From positions 434,001 through 498,000 of the forward strand of contig NZ_CP039904.1 in assembly GCF_005221385.1 (NCBI RefSeq): 64,000 nucleotides of DNA, in the 5' to 3' direction. Made by a program: the position numbers and the translations under genes. Below, in pieces: positions 26,993 to 35,498 of the stretch. The number at the start of each line of letters is the position of its first letter. Position 1 is the stretch's first letter. Source of the stretch: Agrobacterium tumefaciens (GTDB lineage Bacteria; Pseudomonadota; Alphaproteobacteria; Rhizobiales; Rhizobiaceae). Below the pieces are notes generated by a model, which saw nothing but the letters and a program-made list of their open reading frames with translations, did no database searches and was not told the DNA's origin.

Positions 26993-27745
26993 TTAGATAG
27001 CTCCGTCGACGATAACCATCGGCCGCCCCTGCGAACAGGGCTCGATACGGGCATCAATGCGATAGATATCGCGGAGCATGTCCGAGGTTATCACCGCCTC
27101 AGTACTGCCGCTCACCACCATTTCACCGCGCGCGATTACCATCGTATTCTCGCAATAACGCAGTGCATGGTTGAGGTCGTGCAGGGCGATCAACACGATC
27201 ATGCCGGTTTTCTGGGCAAGCTCGGTCACGAAACCTAGAACCTCGATCTGCCGGTGAAGATCGAGCGCCGATGTCGGCTCGTCCATCAGCAAGACTTCCG
27301 GCTTGCGCGCCAGCGCCTGTGCCAGCGACACCAGCTGCCGCTGGCCGCCGGACAACTCGCCGAGACCGCGGAAGGCAAGATCGTGGATTTTCAGCGCCTT
27401 GAGAATGGCATCGATCTCAAACAGCTCATCATCCTGAACGCGCCAGCCGCCACCCTGCTTGGCGGAAAGAAGCACGGATTCATAGACTGTCAGCACGGCG
27501 TTGGCGCCGGTATCCTGCGGCATGTAGCAAATGGCGCGGTTACCGCGCGCCGTATCGGAGAGTTCGACCAGACCGGGACCGGAGATCAGGCTGGCGATAC
27601 GCTTGAAAAGCGTGGATTTGCCAGCGGCGTTGGGTCCAATCACCGCCGTCACGCTACCGCTTTCCAGCGTATCGATGCCGACCTTGGACAGAACCGTAGT
27701 GCGGCCATAGGCGGCACCGACATCCTTCAGTGCGAGCGCTACCAT
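26993..27745 (-). CDS. Iron-complex ABC transporter ATPase (FecE/FepC-like)
   Basis: This 250-residue ATPase has Walker A GPNAAGKST near residue 37 (the usual second Gly is Ala), signature LSGGQRQLVSLAQALA and Walker [14 protein letters not shown]. This signature form is characteristic of the FecE/FepC/BtuD group that imports ferric siderophores, heme or cobalamin. It overlaps the permease gene by 7 bases and is the last gene of the four-gene leftward operon that begins with two binding proteins. The exact iron chelate is unknown. Confidence 0.92.
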   Translation of the reverse strand: MVALALKDVGAAYGRTTVLSKVGIDTLESGSVTAVIGPNAAGKSTLFKRIASLISGPGLVELSDTARGNRAICYMPQDTGANAVLTVYESVLLSAKQGGGWRVQDDELFEIDAILKALKIHDLAFRGLGELSGGQRQLVSLAQALARKPEVLLMDEPTSALDLHRQIEVLGFVTELAQKTGMIVLIALHDLNHALRYCENTMVIARGEMVVSGSTEAVITSDMLRDIYRIDARIEPCSQGRPMVIVDGAI

Positions 27746-28806
27746 GCGCGTCTCCTGTTGCCGAAAATGAGCACGAAAAAGAACGGTACGCCGACGAGCG
27801 CCGTGATGACCCCGATCGGCAAAATGGCGCCGGGGATGAGGACCTTGCTGATGACCGAGGTTGTCGACAGAAGCAGCGCGCCGCAGATGATCGAGCCGGG
27901 CAGGAAGAAGCGCTGATCTTCACCTACCAGCATGCGGGCGATATGCGGACCGACAAGCCCGACAAAACCGATGGTGCCGACGAAAGAAACCGGGATGGCC
28001 GCCAGCAGGCTGACCGTCAGCATCGTCTGCAACCGCAGCCGGCGCACATTGATGCCCATGCTGGCTGCCTTGTCATCGCCCAGCCTGAGTGCCGTCAGCG
28101 CCCAGGCGTTGCGCATGAACATCGGCACGGTGATGACGAGAATGGCCGCAGTCACATAGACTTTTTCCCAGGTTGCCTTCGTAAGGCTTCCCATGGTCCA
28201 GAAAACGACGGCGGCAAGCGCCTGTTCGGACGCCAGATATTCCAGCAGCGACAGCGCCGCATTGAAGGTGAAGACCAGAGCGATGCCGAGGAGCACGATG
28301 GTTTCAACCGTCACACCGCGCAGCGTCGAGGCGAAATGGATGAAGAGCGCCGCAACCATGGCCATGATGAAGGCATTGATCGGCACCATATAATGCACAG
28401 CACCCGGAAAGATCGCCACGCCGCCGACAAGCGCCAGCGCCGCACCAAAACTTGCAGCAGCCGAAATGCCGAGCGTGAAGGGGCTGGCAAGCGGGTTGGA
28501 CAGGATGGTCTGCATCTGCGCACCCGCAACCGACAGCGATGCACCGACAGTGACAGCCATCAGCGCTATCGGCATACGGATGTCCCAGATCACGACCCGC
28601 AGCTGGTTTGCAGCGGCGGCCGGATCGGCAATGGTCGCCAGCACTTGGGAGATTGTATAGCGCGCCGGGCCGAGCGCCATATCCGCGGCCATGCTGAAAC
28701 AAAGGGCGATGAAAAGCCCGAGAAGAATAACGATCCTGCGCGCGGCAAGGGCGCGATATTGATCGCGCCCGCTGACGCCAACGGCGCTTTCATTCAGCGA
28801 ACTCAT
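27739..28806 (-). CDS. Iron-complex ABC transporter permease (FecCD family)
   Basis: This 355-residue FecCD/BtuC-type permease has about ten hydrophobic segments. Family marks include GASLSVAGAQMQTILSNPLA after the second span and FVGLVGPHIARMLVGEDQR in the ATPase-coupling region, plus the terminal GAILPIGVITALVGVPFFF. Only one permease gene is present, so the channel is probably a homodimer. It starts with an ATGA overlap on the upstream binding-protein gene, which implies coupled translation and a 1:1 link with that protein. Confidence 0.93.
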   Translation of the reverse strand: MSSLNESAVGVSGRDQYRALAARRIVILLGLFIALCFSMAADMALGPARYTISQVLATIADPAAAANQLRVVIWDIRMPIALMAVTVGASLSVAGAQMQTILSNPLASPFTLGISAAASFGAALALVGGVAIFPGAVHYMVPINAFIMAMVAALFIHFASTLRGVTVETIVLLGIALVFTFNAALSLLEYLASEQALAAVVFWTMGSLTKATWEKVYVTAAILVITVPMFMRNAWALTALRLGDDKAASMGINVRRLRLQTMLTVSLLAAIPVSFVGTIGFVGLVGPHIARMLVGEDQRFFLPGSIICGALLLSTTSVISKVLIPGAILPIGVITALVGVPFFFVLIFGNRRRAW

Positions 28807-29942
28807 TGGTTCAAACCTTTTTCGAGCGAGGCGAAATAGCCCGGCTTATAGGTAACGGGGAGGAACTTCCGGTAAAATTCCTCAGCGTTTTTTTCCGGAT
28901 CGAGATCGGCGAAGAGGTCCGGATGGAACCACTTGGCAAATTGCTGGATCGGCAAAAACTCGTAAGGCGCGCCATAAAACTGGTGCCAGACGGCATGGAC
29001 ATTGCCTTGCTTGACCGCCTTCAGTTCCGGAAACGGCGTACGCGTCATCAGATTGGCCAGCCGCTCGCGCGAAAGCGCCACGTCTGCGCCCAGCCCGAGG
29101 GGAACGAACTGGTTGATGTCGGATTCCGCCGCCCAGTTCGAGCCGGTGACGATGACATGATCCGGATCAGCGACGACCAGCTGCTCGGGATTGAGATCGC
29201 CGAAGGTCGTCTTGATGATGCCGTCGGCAATATTGTGACCACCGGCCAGATCGACCATCGCGCCGAAATTGGCAGGCCCAAAGGTGCGGCAGCAATTGTT
29301 CTCGCCGGAAATGCCCGGTGAACGCTCGATGAAGACATTCGGGCGCTTCAGGTCCTTGGCGCTGGCGAGCCGGTCGGTCACGCGGGCGATTTCAGCACGG
29401 CGATAGGCGATGAATTCCTTGGCGCGCTCATCGGCACCGAACAATTTCCCAAGGATTTCGATCGAGGCTTCGCTGTTCCTGTCGGGATCGATGCGGAAAT
29501 CGAGATAGACGATCTTGATGCCGGCGGCAGCGGCCTTCTCTTCGAAACCACTTTCCTTGGCGGTTTTTTCTGTTTCCAGATTGAGGGTGATGACATCAGG
29601 GGAAAGGGTGATTGCCGTTTCCAGACTGAAATCACCCTGCGGCAGATAACCGAAGCGCGGCAGTTTCTCGATCTGCGGAAAACGCTCGACATAGGCCGTG
29701 TAGCTGTCAGGATCTTTCTTGAGCAGATCGTCACGCCAGCCGACGATGTTTTCGAATGTTTTATCGCCCTTCAGCGCCGCAATGACGTGGATCTGGCGGG
29801 CTTCGCCAACGATGACACGCTTGGCCGGCAGGTCCAACTCGACCTTGCGGCCGGTGACATCGGTGATCTCGCCTGCATGGGCTGTCATGGCGAGAAGAGA
29901 GAAGGCCAGCACCGCAAGATGCCTCAGAGCATTGAGCCGCAT
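28803..29942 (-). CDS. Iron-complex ABC transporter substrate-binding protein (second copy)
   Basis: This 379-residue periplasmic binding protein of the FecB/FhuD fold has a signal peptide ending at TAHA near residue 23 and then the family opening ITDVTGRKVELDLPAKRVIV. It is a clear paralogue of the next gene upstream. Both share FVGWRDDL-like and ERSPGIS-type stretches, an unusual CC pair followed by x-x-F-G, and VHAVWHQFY. It is directly coupled to the permease gene. Two binding proteins feeding one permease suggest two related ligands. Confidence 0.9.
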   Translation of the reverse strand: MRLNALRHLAVLAFSLLAMTAHAGEITDVTGRKVELDLPAKRVIVGEARQIHVIAALKGDKTFENIVGWRDDLLKKDPDSYTAYVERFPQIEKLPRFGYLPQGDFSLETAITLSPDVITLNLETEKTAKESGFEEKAAAAGIKIVYLDFRIDPDRNSEASIEILGKLFGADERAKEFIAYRRAEIARVTDRLASAKDLKRPNVFIERSPGISGENNCCRTFGPANFGAMVDLAGGHNIADGIIKTTFGDLNPEQLVVADPDHVIVTGSNWAAESDINQFVPLGLGADVALSRERLANLMTRTPFPELKAVKQGNVHAVWHQFYGAPYEFLPIQQFAKWFHPDLFADLDPEKNAEEFYRKFLPVTYKPGYFASLEKGLNQ

Positions 29943-29974
29943 GAGAAGTCCTCATTGTGTTCCAAAAGAAAATG

Positions 29975-30000
29975 ATGAAACCGCATCACTGCGGTCTCAT
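29975..30000 (-). repeat. Hairpin between the two paralogous binding-protein genes
   Basis: Ten-base arms (29975-29984 and 29991-30000) pair with one G-U wobble around a six-base loop. On the transcribed minus strand the hairpin is followed by a U-rich stretch (CATTTTCTTTT). It may act as a leaky terminator or stabiliser, favouring expression of the promoter-proximal binding protein. Confidence 0.5.
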
Positions 30001-30038
30001 CCATCGAACGGACGGCGCTCCTCTTCACCGTCCCTGTC

Positions 30039-31172
30039 TTATTTCGCGTCCTTCAGAGACACGAAGTAGCCGGGCTTGTAGTCAAGCGGCAGGAAGCGGG
30101 CATGCAATTCCTTGAAGGTCGCCTCCGGATCGAGGTCCTTGAAGAGATCAGGATGCAGCCACTTGGCAATTTCCTGAATGGCGACGAACTGGTAGGGATT
30201 GTTGTAGAACTGGTGCCAGATGGCGTGGACATTGCCGTCCTTCACAGCCTGCACACCGGTAAAGGCCGGGCGCTTGGTGAGGTTTTCCAGCTTGCGATGG
30301 GCTTCCTTCACATCCGCGCCATAACCGACGCCGACCCAGTTGCCGCCGGGAACGTAACCGTTCCAGTTGCCGCCGGTGATGATGATCTGCTCGGGATTGG
30401 AGGCGATGATCTGCTCCGGATTGACGGTGCCGAAGGTGCCGGGAATGATGTCCTTGGCCATGTTGATGCCGCCGGCAAGCTCGACCATCTTGCCGAAATT
30501 CTCGTTACCGAAGGACATGCAGCAATCGTCGGAATAACCGCCGGCGCGCTCGACGAAGACGACGGGCTTCTTCGGATTGGCCTTGGCGAGCGTATCGGTG
30601 ACCTTGGCAATGGAGTCAGCACGGAACTTGATGAAGTCCTCAGCGATCTTTTCCTTGCCCGTCAGCTTGCCCATCAGGCGCATGCTCGGCTCGGTATTTT
30701 CCATCGGCTTTTCGCGGAAGTCGACATAAACAAGCGGAATACCGACCTTGGCGAGCTTCTCGATGTAGCCTGCCTCTTCGGTCGCCGTCTTGGCGTCGAT
30801 ATTCATCAGGATCACGTCCGGCTTCAGCGCAACCGCCTGCTCGACGTCGAAAGTGCCGTCCTTCATACCGCCGAAGGTCGGCAGCTTGGCGATCTCAGGA
30901 TATTTGGCAAGATAGGCGTCATAGGTTTCCGGATCGGCTTTCGCCAGATCGTCGCGCCAGCCGACCACGTGCTGGAAAGGGTTTTCCTTGTCGAGCGCCG
31001 CGAGGAAATAGATCTGCCGTCCTTCGCCGAGGATGACGTGCGAAACGGGAACATTAACTTCGACATCCCGGCCGGTCACATCCTTGACGGTGACCTTTTC
31101 GGCCAATGCCGGCCAGGCGGCGGATACGAGAAGGCCAAGGGCAAGTGCCGCAGATTTGGCTGAGATGCGCAT
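30039..31172 (-). CDS. Iron-complex ABC transporter substrate-binding protein (first copy)
   Basis: This 377-residue periplasmic binding protein has a signal peptide (MRISAKSAALALGLLVSAAW, cleavage near ALA|E at residues 24-25) followed by VKDVTGRDVEVNVPVSHVIL. It shares most of its length with the second copy, including GWRDDL, the CC-M-S-F-G segment, LAGGINMAKDI and AIWHQFYNNPYQF. It is the first gene of the operon. Candidate IRO and Irr boxes lie in the promoter region shared with the divergent methyltransferase, which argues for an iron-containing ligand. A heme ligand and a siderophore ligand are both possible. Confidence 0.9.
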   Translation of the reverse strand: MRISAKSAALALGLLVSAAWPALAEKVTVKDVTGRDVEVNVPVSHVILGEGRQIYFLAALDKENPFQHVVGWRDDLAKADPETYDAYLAKYPEIAKLPTFGGMKDGTFDVEQAVALKPDVILMNIDAKTATEEAGYIEKLAKVGIPLVYVDFREKPMENTEPSMRLMGKLTGKEKIAEDFIKFRADSIAKVTDTLAKANPKKPVVFVERAGGYSDDCCMSFGNENFGKMVELAGGINMAKDIIPGTFGTVNPEQIIASNPEQIIITGGNWNGYVPGGNWVGVGYGADVKEAHRKLENLTKRPAFTGVQAVKDGNVHAIWHQFYNNPYQFVAIQEIAKWLHPDLFKDLDPEATFKELHARFLPLDYKPGYFVSLKDAK

Positions 31173-31217
31173 CGGATATTGCTCTCCAGTGTTGACTGGC
31201 GGGGCTGTATTATTTTC

Positions 31218-31232
31218 TGACTGTACTAGTCA
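31218..31232. promoter_or_regulatory. Candidate RirA (IRO) box
   Basis: TGACTGTACTAGTCA fits TGA-N9-TCA and is itself an inverted repeat (TGACT ... AGTCA). It lies in the 114-bp divergent promoter region between the iron-complex operon and the methyltransferase gene. Confidence 0.5.
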
Positions 31233-31242
31233 ACATTTATGT

Positions 31243-31259
31243 TTTAGAGCCATTCTCAA
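31243..31259. promoter_or_regulatory. Candidate Irr box (iron control element)
   Basis: TTTAGAGCCATTCTCAA differs from the rhizobial ICE/Irr-box consensus (TTTAGAAYNRTTCTAAA, recalled from published regulon work) at two of 17 positions, and the two changes are symmetric. It lies 27 bases before the methyltransferase ATG. Irr control is inference. Confidence 0.5.
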
Positions 31260-31286
31260 CTGACCGGCGCACGGGTTGAAGACCAA

Positions 31287-32111
31287 ATGATCGACACTAT
31301 TCAATATGGCAAAAACGACAGCCTGAGAGATGAAATCAAAGCCTACTGGTCCGGCCGCGCCGCGACCTTCGACCTTTCCCCCGGACATGAGATTTTTTCC
31401 GAAGATGAGCGCGAAGCCTGGCATGCCCTGCTTTTGAAGCATCTGGGACCGGGAGAAGGCCGCAAGGCGCTTGATCTCGCCAGCGGAACCGGCGTCATTT
31501 CGCACCTGATGGACGATCTCGGTTTTCAGGTCACGGGCATGGACTGGTCGGAAACCATGCTGGCGCTCGCCCGGGAAAAAGCAAAAAGCCGCGCTCGCAA
31601 CATCCGCTTTTTTGTCGGCGATGCCGAAAATACCATGGAGCCGGATGAAAGCGCCGATGTCATCATCACGCGTCATCTCGTCTGGACACTGGTGGACCCA
31701 CAGGCGAGCTTCGCCGAATGGTTCCGCGTACTGAAACCGGGTGGACGGCTGCTGATCGTCGACGGCGATTTCGTCAATGTCGGCTGGCGCGAAAAACTCG
31801 TCAAGAGACTGGCTGCGGGCCTCGAACGCGCCGGCCTCGTGAAGCCGGACCAGCCGCACAAGCCGGCGGATCCGGGCAATACGTTCAACAGCATTCTTTC
31901 ACGGGTCTATTTTTCCGACGGAGCGCGGGCTGACGATGTCGCGGCACTGTTGCGCGCCACGGGCTTCGAGCCCGTCGCAGTCGATCAGGAGCTAAAGGCC
32001 ATCCATCGCGCCCAGTCGAAAAATTTCAGCCTGCTGAAGGGCATCCTGCGCGGCCTTCAGCACCGTTATGCGGTCTGCGCGGTGAAGCCGGATATGTCCG
32101 CGAAAGGCTGA
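31287..32111 (+). CDS. Class I SAM-dependent methyltransferase near iron uptake genes
   Basis: This 274-residue methyltransferase has motif I LDLASGTGVISH at about residues 63-74, motif II acidic residue in VTGMDWSE, and post-motif LKPGGRLLIVDGDF. It belongs to the Methyltransf_11/25 group, which acts on small molecules, but the acceptor is not recognisable. It is divergent from an iron-complex ABC operon and shares its promoter region with the candidate iron boxes. A role in handling the imported chelate is an attractive but unproven idea. The C-terminal 100 residues contain no further recognisable domain. Confidence 0.85.
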   Translation: MIDTIQYGKNDSLRDEIKAYWSGRAATFDLSPGHEIFSEDEREAWHALLLKHLGPGEGRKALDLASGTGVISHLMDDLGFQVTGMDWSETMLALAREKAKSRARNIRFFVGDAENTMEPDESADVIITRHLVWTLVDPQASFAEWFRVLKPGGRLLIVDGDFVNVGWREKLVKRLAAGLERAGLVKPDQPHKPADPGNTFNSILSRVYFSDGARADDVAALLRATGFEPVAVDQELKAIHRAQSKNFSLLKGILRGLQHRYAVCAVKPDMSAKG

Positions 32112-32128
32112 GGACGACCAGAGCCGTC

Positions 32129-32602
32129 TCATTTTTCGGCCTGCTCAAAGAGATCGTCCAGCCGGGGTTTCGCTCGGCCGGGCACATCGATTTCCCTGTA
32201 GCTCTGCGGCAAGGTCGCCTCGCCCACCTTGATCAGCATGACCATGCCCATGCCGTAATGCGGCGAGCATTTGATGCCATAAAAGCCCGGCCTGTCAAAA
32301 CCGGTCTCGAATTCGTCGTTGATGCGGCTCTTGAAGCCTTCGGCGCCTTCAGGAACCATACCGTCGATGGTCGCGGCATTGTGGCTCTTGTGGGTCGGCA
32401 CGAAGCGCACACGGTCACCGGGTGCGATCTCCAGAAAATCGGGCTCAAACACCATCGGGCCTTTTTCGCCCCGGTTCAGCATTTTCACCTCAAAGGTTTC
32501 GGCCATGGCATGCAAGGGAAGGCCCGTGGCCAGCGCCAATACAATTCCGGCCAGAGCATTACGCCGCTGCACGCCAAGGCGAAGCTTTTTCAATCTCGTC
32601 AT
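32129..32602 (-). CDS. Pseudoazurin (type 1 blue copper protein)
   Basis: This 157-residue precursor has a signal peptide ending HAMA at residue 34. The copper ligands are His74, Cys112, His115 and Met120. Counted from the mature Glu35 these become His40, Cys78, His81 and Met86, exactly the pseudoazurin numbering. KCSPHYGMGM holds three of the four. Pseudoazurins carry electrons in the periplasm, typically to copper nitrite reductase or cytochrome oxidases. The ATG overlaps the stop of the BtuD-like ATPase in an ATGA arrangement, so it is translated with a riboswitch-controlled corrinoid-type importer, an unusual partner for this protein. A short extra C-terminal tail follows the cupredoxin fold. 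Confidence 0.93.
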   Translation of the reverse strand: MTRLKKLRLGVQRRNALAGIVLALATGLPLHAMAETFEVKMLNRGEKGPMVFEPDFLEIAPGDRVRFVPTHKSHNAATIDGMVPEGAEGFKSRINDEFETGFDRPGFYGIKCSPHYGMGMVMLIKVGEATLPQSYREIDVPGRAKPRLDDLFEQAEK

Positions 32603-33399
32603 CGTGCCAATACTTTCTTTGCCTGATCGGCCATCCCATGGGCCGGCAGAAAACGAATATGGGAAAAGCCGCCTTCATCCGTGGTGACGACGGACTGCAC
32701 CCCGAAAACATCGGCGATCGTCGCCGATGTGAGCACCTCGCGCGGTGCACCGGCCGCAATCACCTGCCCCCGATGCATGATGGCGACGCGGTCGCAGAAC
32801 ATGGCGGCGTGATTGAGATCATGCAGCGCCGCCACGACCGTCAGCCCCTGCCTGCGAACCAGATCGAGCAGACCGATCTGGTGGCCGATATCAAGATGAT
32901 TGGTCGGTTCGTCGAGCAACAGAATGTGCGGTTCCTGCGCCAGGGCGCGGGCGATATGCAGGCGCTGGCGTTCGCCGCCGGAAAGGTGATGCCAGTATCG
33001 TTCCGCCTTGTCCGCCATGTCGACATTGTCGAGCGCGGCATTAGCGATGGCGTCGTCATTGGCCGACCAGGCGGAGAGCGGACCGAGATAGGGGGTGCGT
33101 CCAAGTTCGACGGCCTGTCGAGCCGTAATACGCTCGGTGGTTTCGGCCTGCTGCTCCACAAAGGCCAATCGGCGGGCGAGATCACGCCGTCCGAAGGAGG
33201 CAAGCGCGTCGTCACCAAGCGTGACGTGGCCACGGCGCGGCTTGCGGATACCGGCCAGCATGGAAAGCAGCGTGCTTTTGCCGGAACCATTCGGGCCGAT
33301 AATGCCCAGAAACTCCCCGGAACCGACATCGATGGAAACACCCCGGACGATATCGACATTGCCGGCATGGAAATGCAGGTCGTGAGCGGACAATCTCAT
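32599..33399 (-). CDS. Cobalamin/iron-type ABC transporter ATPase (BtuD-like)
   Basis: This 266-residue ATPase has Walker A GPNGSGKS at residues 35-42, signature LSGGERQRLHIARALAQ and Walker B ILLLDEPTNHLD, the FecE/BtuD type. The ATG at 33399 overlaps the permease stop in an ATGA arrangement; the longer frame reading into the permease is not coding. It belongs to an operon headed by a cobalamin riboswitch, so vitamin B12, a corrinoid precursor or cobalt chelate is the likely cargo. It is translationally coupled to pseudoazurin downstream. Confidence 0.92.
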   Translation of the reverse strand: MRLSAHDLHFHAGNVDIVRGVSIDVGSGEFLGIIGPNGSGKSTLLSMLAGIRKPRRGHVTLGDDALASFGRRDLARRLAFVEQQAETTERITARQAVELGRTPYLGPLSAWSANDDAIANAALDNVDMADKAERYWHHLSGGERQRLHIARALAQEPHILLLDEPTNHLDIGHQIGLLDLVRRQGLTVVAALHDLNHAAMFCDRVAIMHRGQVIAAGAPREVLTSATIADVFGVQSVVTTDEGGFSHIRFLPAHGMADQAKKVLAR

Positions 33400-34424
33400 G
33401 ATCGCCCCCTTTTCTGCCCGAGAATGAAGGCAAAGGCCGGCGCGCCGACGAGCGCGGTGATGACCCCGATCGGCAGCACCTGACCGGGAATGACGATGCG
33501 CGAGAGAATATCGGCGACGATCATGAAAACAGCACCGGTCAACGCCGTCACCGGCAGCAACATGCCATGGCGAACGCCGACGAAGATGCGCGCCGCATGC
33601 GGAATGACAAGACCGACAAAGCCGATGGAACCGACCAGCGACACCATCACCGCCGTCATGATCGCCGAAACCGAGATCAACACCGCATAGGTCCGGCGCA
33701 CCGGAATTCCGAGCGAGGCGGCGGCCTGACCGCCGAAAGCGAAGGCATCCAGCGCCCGGGAATACCAGAGGCACACCGCAAGACCAGCGATACTGACCGG
33801 CAAAGCCATCCAGACATCGGGCCAGCGCACACCGGAAAGATTACCGAGAAGCCAGAACATGATGCCGCGCGCCTGTTCGGCATTGGCGGATTTGGTGACG
33901 ATGAACGAGGTCATGGCATTGAACAGCTGCGAACCGGCCACGCCGGCCAGAATGATGGCGCTGTTGCCATGGCCGGCGCGCACCGCCAGAAGGCTGACCA
34001 GCGAGAACGCAACAAAAGCCCCGATCAGCGCCCCCACCGGCATGGTCAGAAAGCCTGCCCCGATACCCAGAAGCGCGACCGCCACCGCTCCGGTGGATGC
34101 GCCTGCGGAAATGCCGAGAATATAGGGGTCGGCCAGCGGGTTGCGCAAAAGCGATTGCAGCACCGCACCGGCAAGCGCCAGCGAAGCGCCGCAACAGGCG
34201 GCGACAACGGCGCGGCTCAGACGGTAACTCCAGACGATACCCTCATCCAGCGGCTCCAGCGGGTAACCGGCATGGAAGACACGATTGGCGATGGTTTTCG
34301 CCACCACGTCGAAGGGAATGGCGGTCTCACCGATGGCCGCTCCGGCCATCAGCGCGACGAGCAGCAGGGCGAGCGCGGCAAAAGCCAGCCCCGCCCTGCC
34401 GAGATTGACGGAAAAACCGTTCAC
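33396..34424 (-). CDS. Cobalamin/iron-type ABC transporter permease (BtuC-like, FecCD family)
   Basis: This 342-residue multi-span FecCD/BtuC permease has GASLALAGAVLQSLLRNPLA, GAGFLTMPVGALIGA and the coupling-region VGLVIPHAARIFVGVRHG. It starts with GTG at 34424, overlapping the binding-protein stop in a GTGA arrangement. Its gene order (binding protein, permease, ATPase) mirrors the iron-complex operon at 27-31 kb, but it is a separate system with its own riboswitch. Cargo assignment to corrinoids rests on that riboswitch. Confidence 0.92.
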   Translation of the reverse strand: MNGFSVNLGRAGLAFAALALLLVALMAGAAIGETAIPFDVVAKTIANRVFHAGYPLEPLDEGIVWSYRLSRAVVAACCGASLALAGAVLQSLLRNPLADPYILGISAGASTGAVAVALLGIGAGFLTMPVGALIGAFVAFSLVSLLAVRAGHGNSAIILAGVAGSQLFNAMTSFIVTKSANAEQARGIMFWLLGNLSGVRWPDVWMALPVSIAGLAVCLWYSRALDAFAFGGQAAASLGIPVRRTYAVLISVSAIMTAVMVSLVGSIGFVGLVIPHAARIFVGVRHGMLLPVTALTGAVFMIVADILSRIVIPGQVLPIGVITALVGAPAFAFILGQKRGRS

Positions 34425-35452
34425 TTGGCGAGACCGGCGGCCGAAATCGCCTCGGCCAGCGTTTCAATGCCTTCGATCGTGCGGATGGTCGGGTTCATCG
34501 CCTGCGCATCCATGTCGAAGACATGGCCTTGCTTGACGGCGGGCATGATGCTGGCCACGGGGTCGTCCGCGAGGAACTTGTGCTTGACGGCAACGTCATC
34601 GGCCGGGAAACGGCGGCGATCCATCTTGCCAGCGACGATGACGGACGGATTGGCCTTGGCGATGGTTTCCCAGCCAACGGTCGGCCATTCCTCATCGCTT
34701 TCGATGACATTCTTCAGCCCGAGCGCCGACATGATGTAACCGGGCGCGCCATGGCGGCCCGCCACATAAGGGTCGATATCCAGTTCGGCGCTGGAGAACC
34801 AGAAGACGGCGGAAATCTTGCCATTCGCCGAAGCGATCTTGGCGCGGGCTGCCTCCTCACGTTTCTTCAGATCGGCGACAACCTCTTCGCCGCGATCCTG
34901 CACGTTGAAGATTTTCGCGAGATCGCGGATTTCCTGATAGATCAGCTCCATGGTGAAGCCAGTCTTGCGCACGCCGTCACCGCCGCCGGAATTATCCTTG
35001 CCGACGCAATCGGCAGGCGAGGTATAAACGGGAATACCGAGTTCGGCGAATTGCGCCGGTGTTCCGACAACACCTTCGGGGCCGATCTGCCACTGGAACT
35101 GCGTCGTTACGAGATCGGGCCTCTTGCCGACAACGGCCTCAAAACTCGGATCATTGTCGGCCAGCCGCTCCACCTTGGCGTTGGCCTCCTCGTAACCCTT
35201 CAAAACCGGGCCGATCCACAGCGCCGTACCCATCACCCTGTCGGCAACGCCCAGCAGATAAAGGACCTCGGTCGTGCTCTGGCCAACGGATACCGTGCGG
35301 GCGGGCGCCTGTTTGAAGGTGATGTCCTGACCGCAGCTGTTGATCGTCAGGGGATAGACCGTTTCGGCAGCATGAGCGGAAGCGGCAGGCAAAACCGCAA
35401 GCACAGCGGCCAGAAGGCCGGCATAGGCCGGCAGGCGTCCAGGATTAAACAT
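34421..35452 (-). CDS. Cobalamin/iron-type ABC transporter substrate-binding protein (BtuF-like)
   Basis: This 343-residue periplasmic binding protein starts at the ATG at 35452; the upstream extension overlaps a small ORF and has no family sequence. The signal peptide ends near AHAA (residues 29-32). The class III binding-protein fold shows ITFKQAPARTVSVGQSTTEV, LLGVADRVMGTA and RPDLVTTQF. Cys residues in the mature N-terminal lobe (INSCGQD) and in SPADCVGKD are notable. It is the first full-length gene behind the cobalamin riboswitch, so its synthesis should fall when cobalamin is abundant. Alternative cargo is another metal chelate. Confidence 0.9.
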   Translation of the reverse strand: MFNPGRLPAYAGLLAAVLAVLPAASAHAAETVYPLTINSCGQDITFKQAPARTVSVGQSTTEVLYLLGVADRVMGTALWIGPVLKGYEEANAKVERLADNDPSFEAVVGKRPDLVTTQFQWQIGPEGVVGTPAQFAELGIPVYTSPADCVGKDNSGGGDGVRKTGFTMELIYQEIRDLAKIFNVQDRGEEVVADLKKREEAARAKIASANGKISAVFWFSSAELDIDPYVAGRHGAPGYIMSALGLKNVIESDEEWPTVGWETIAKANPSVIVAGKMDRRRFPADDVAVKHKFLADDPVASIMPAVKQGHVFDMDAQAMNPTIRTIEGIETLAEAISAAGLAK

Positions 35453-35498
35453 GTGTTCTCCAGTCGAAATTAAATCGCTTGTTCCAGAGCAGCAGGCG

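Noticed and set aside
27730..28839. Plus-strand frame of 369 codons opposite the FecCD permease
   Set aside because: Composition (Arg, Asp, His-rich) is that of an antisense of a hydrophobic membrane protein; the minus-strand gene is certain.
33567..34739. Plus-strand frame of 390 codons opposite the BtuC-like permease
   Set aside because: Same reason as the other antisense frames; it crosses the boundary between two real minus-strand genes.
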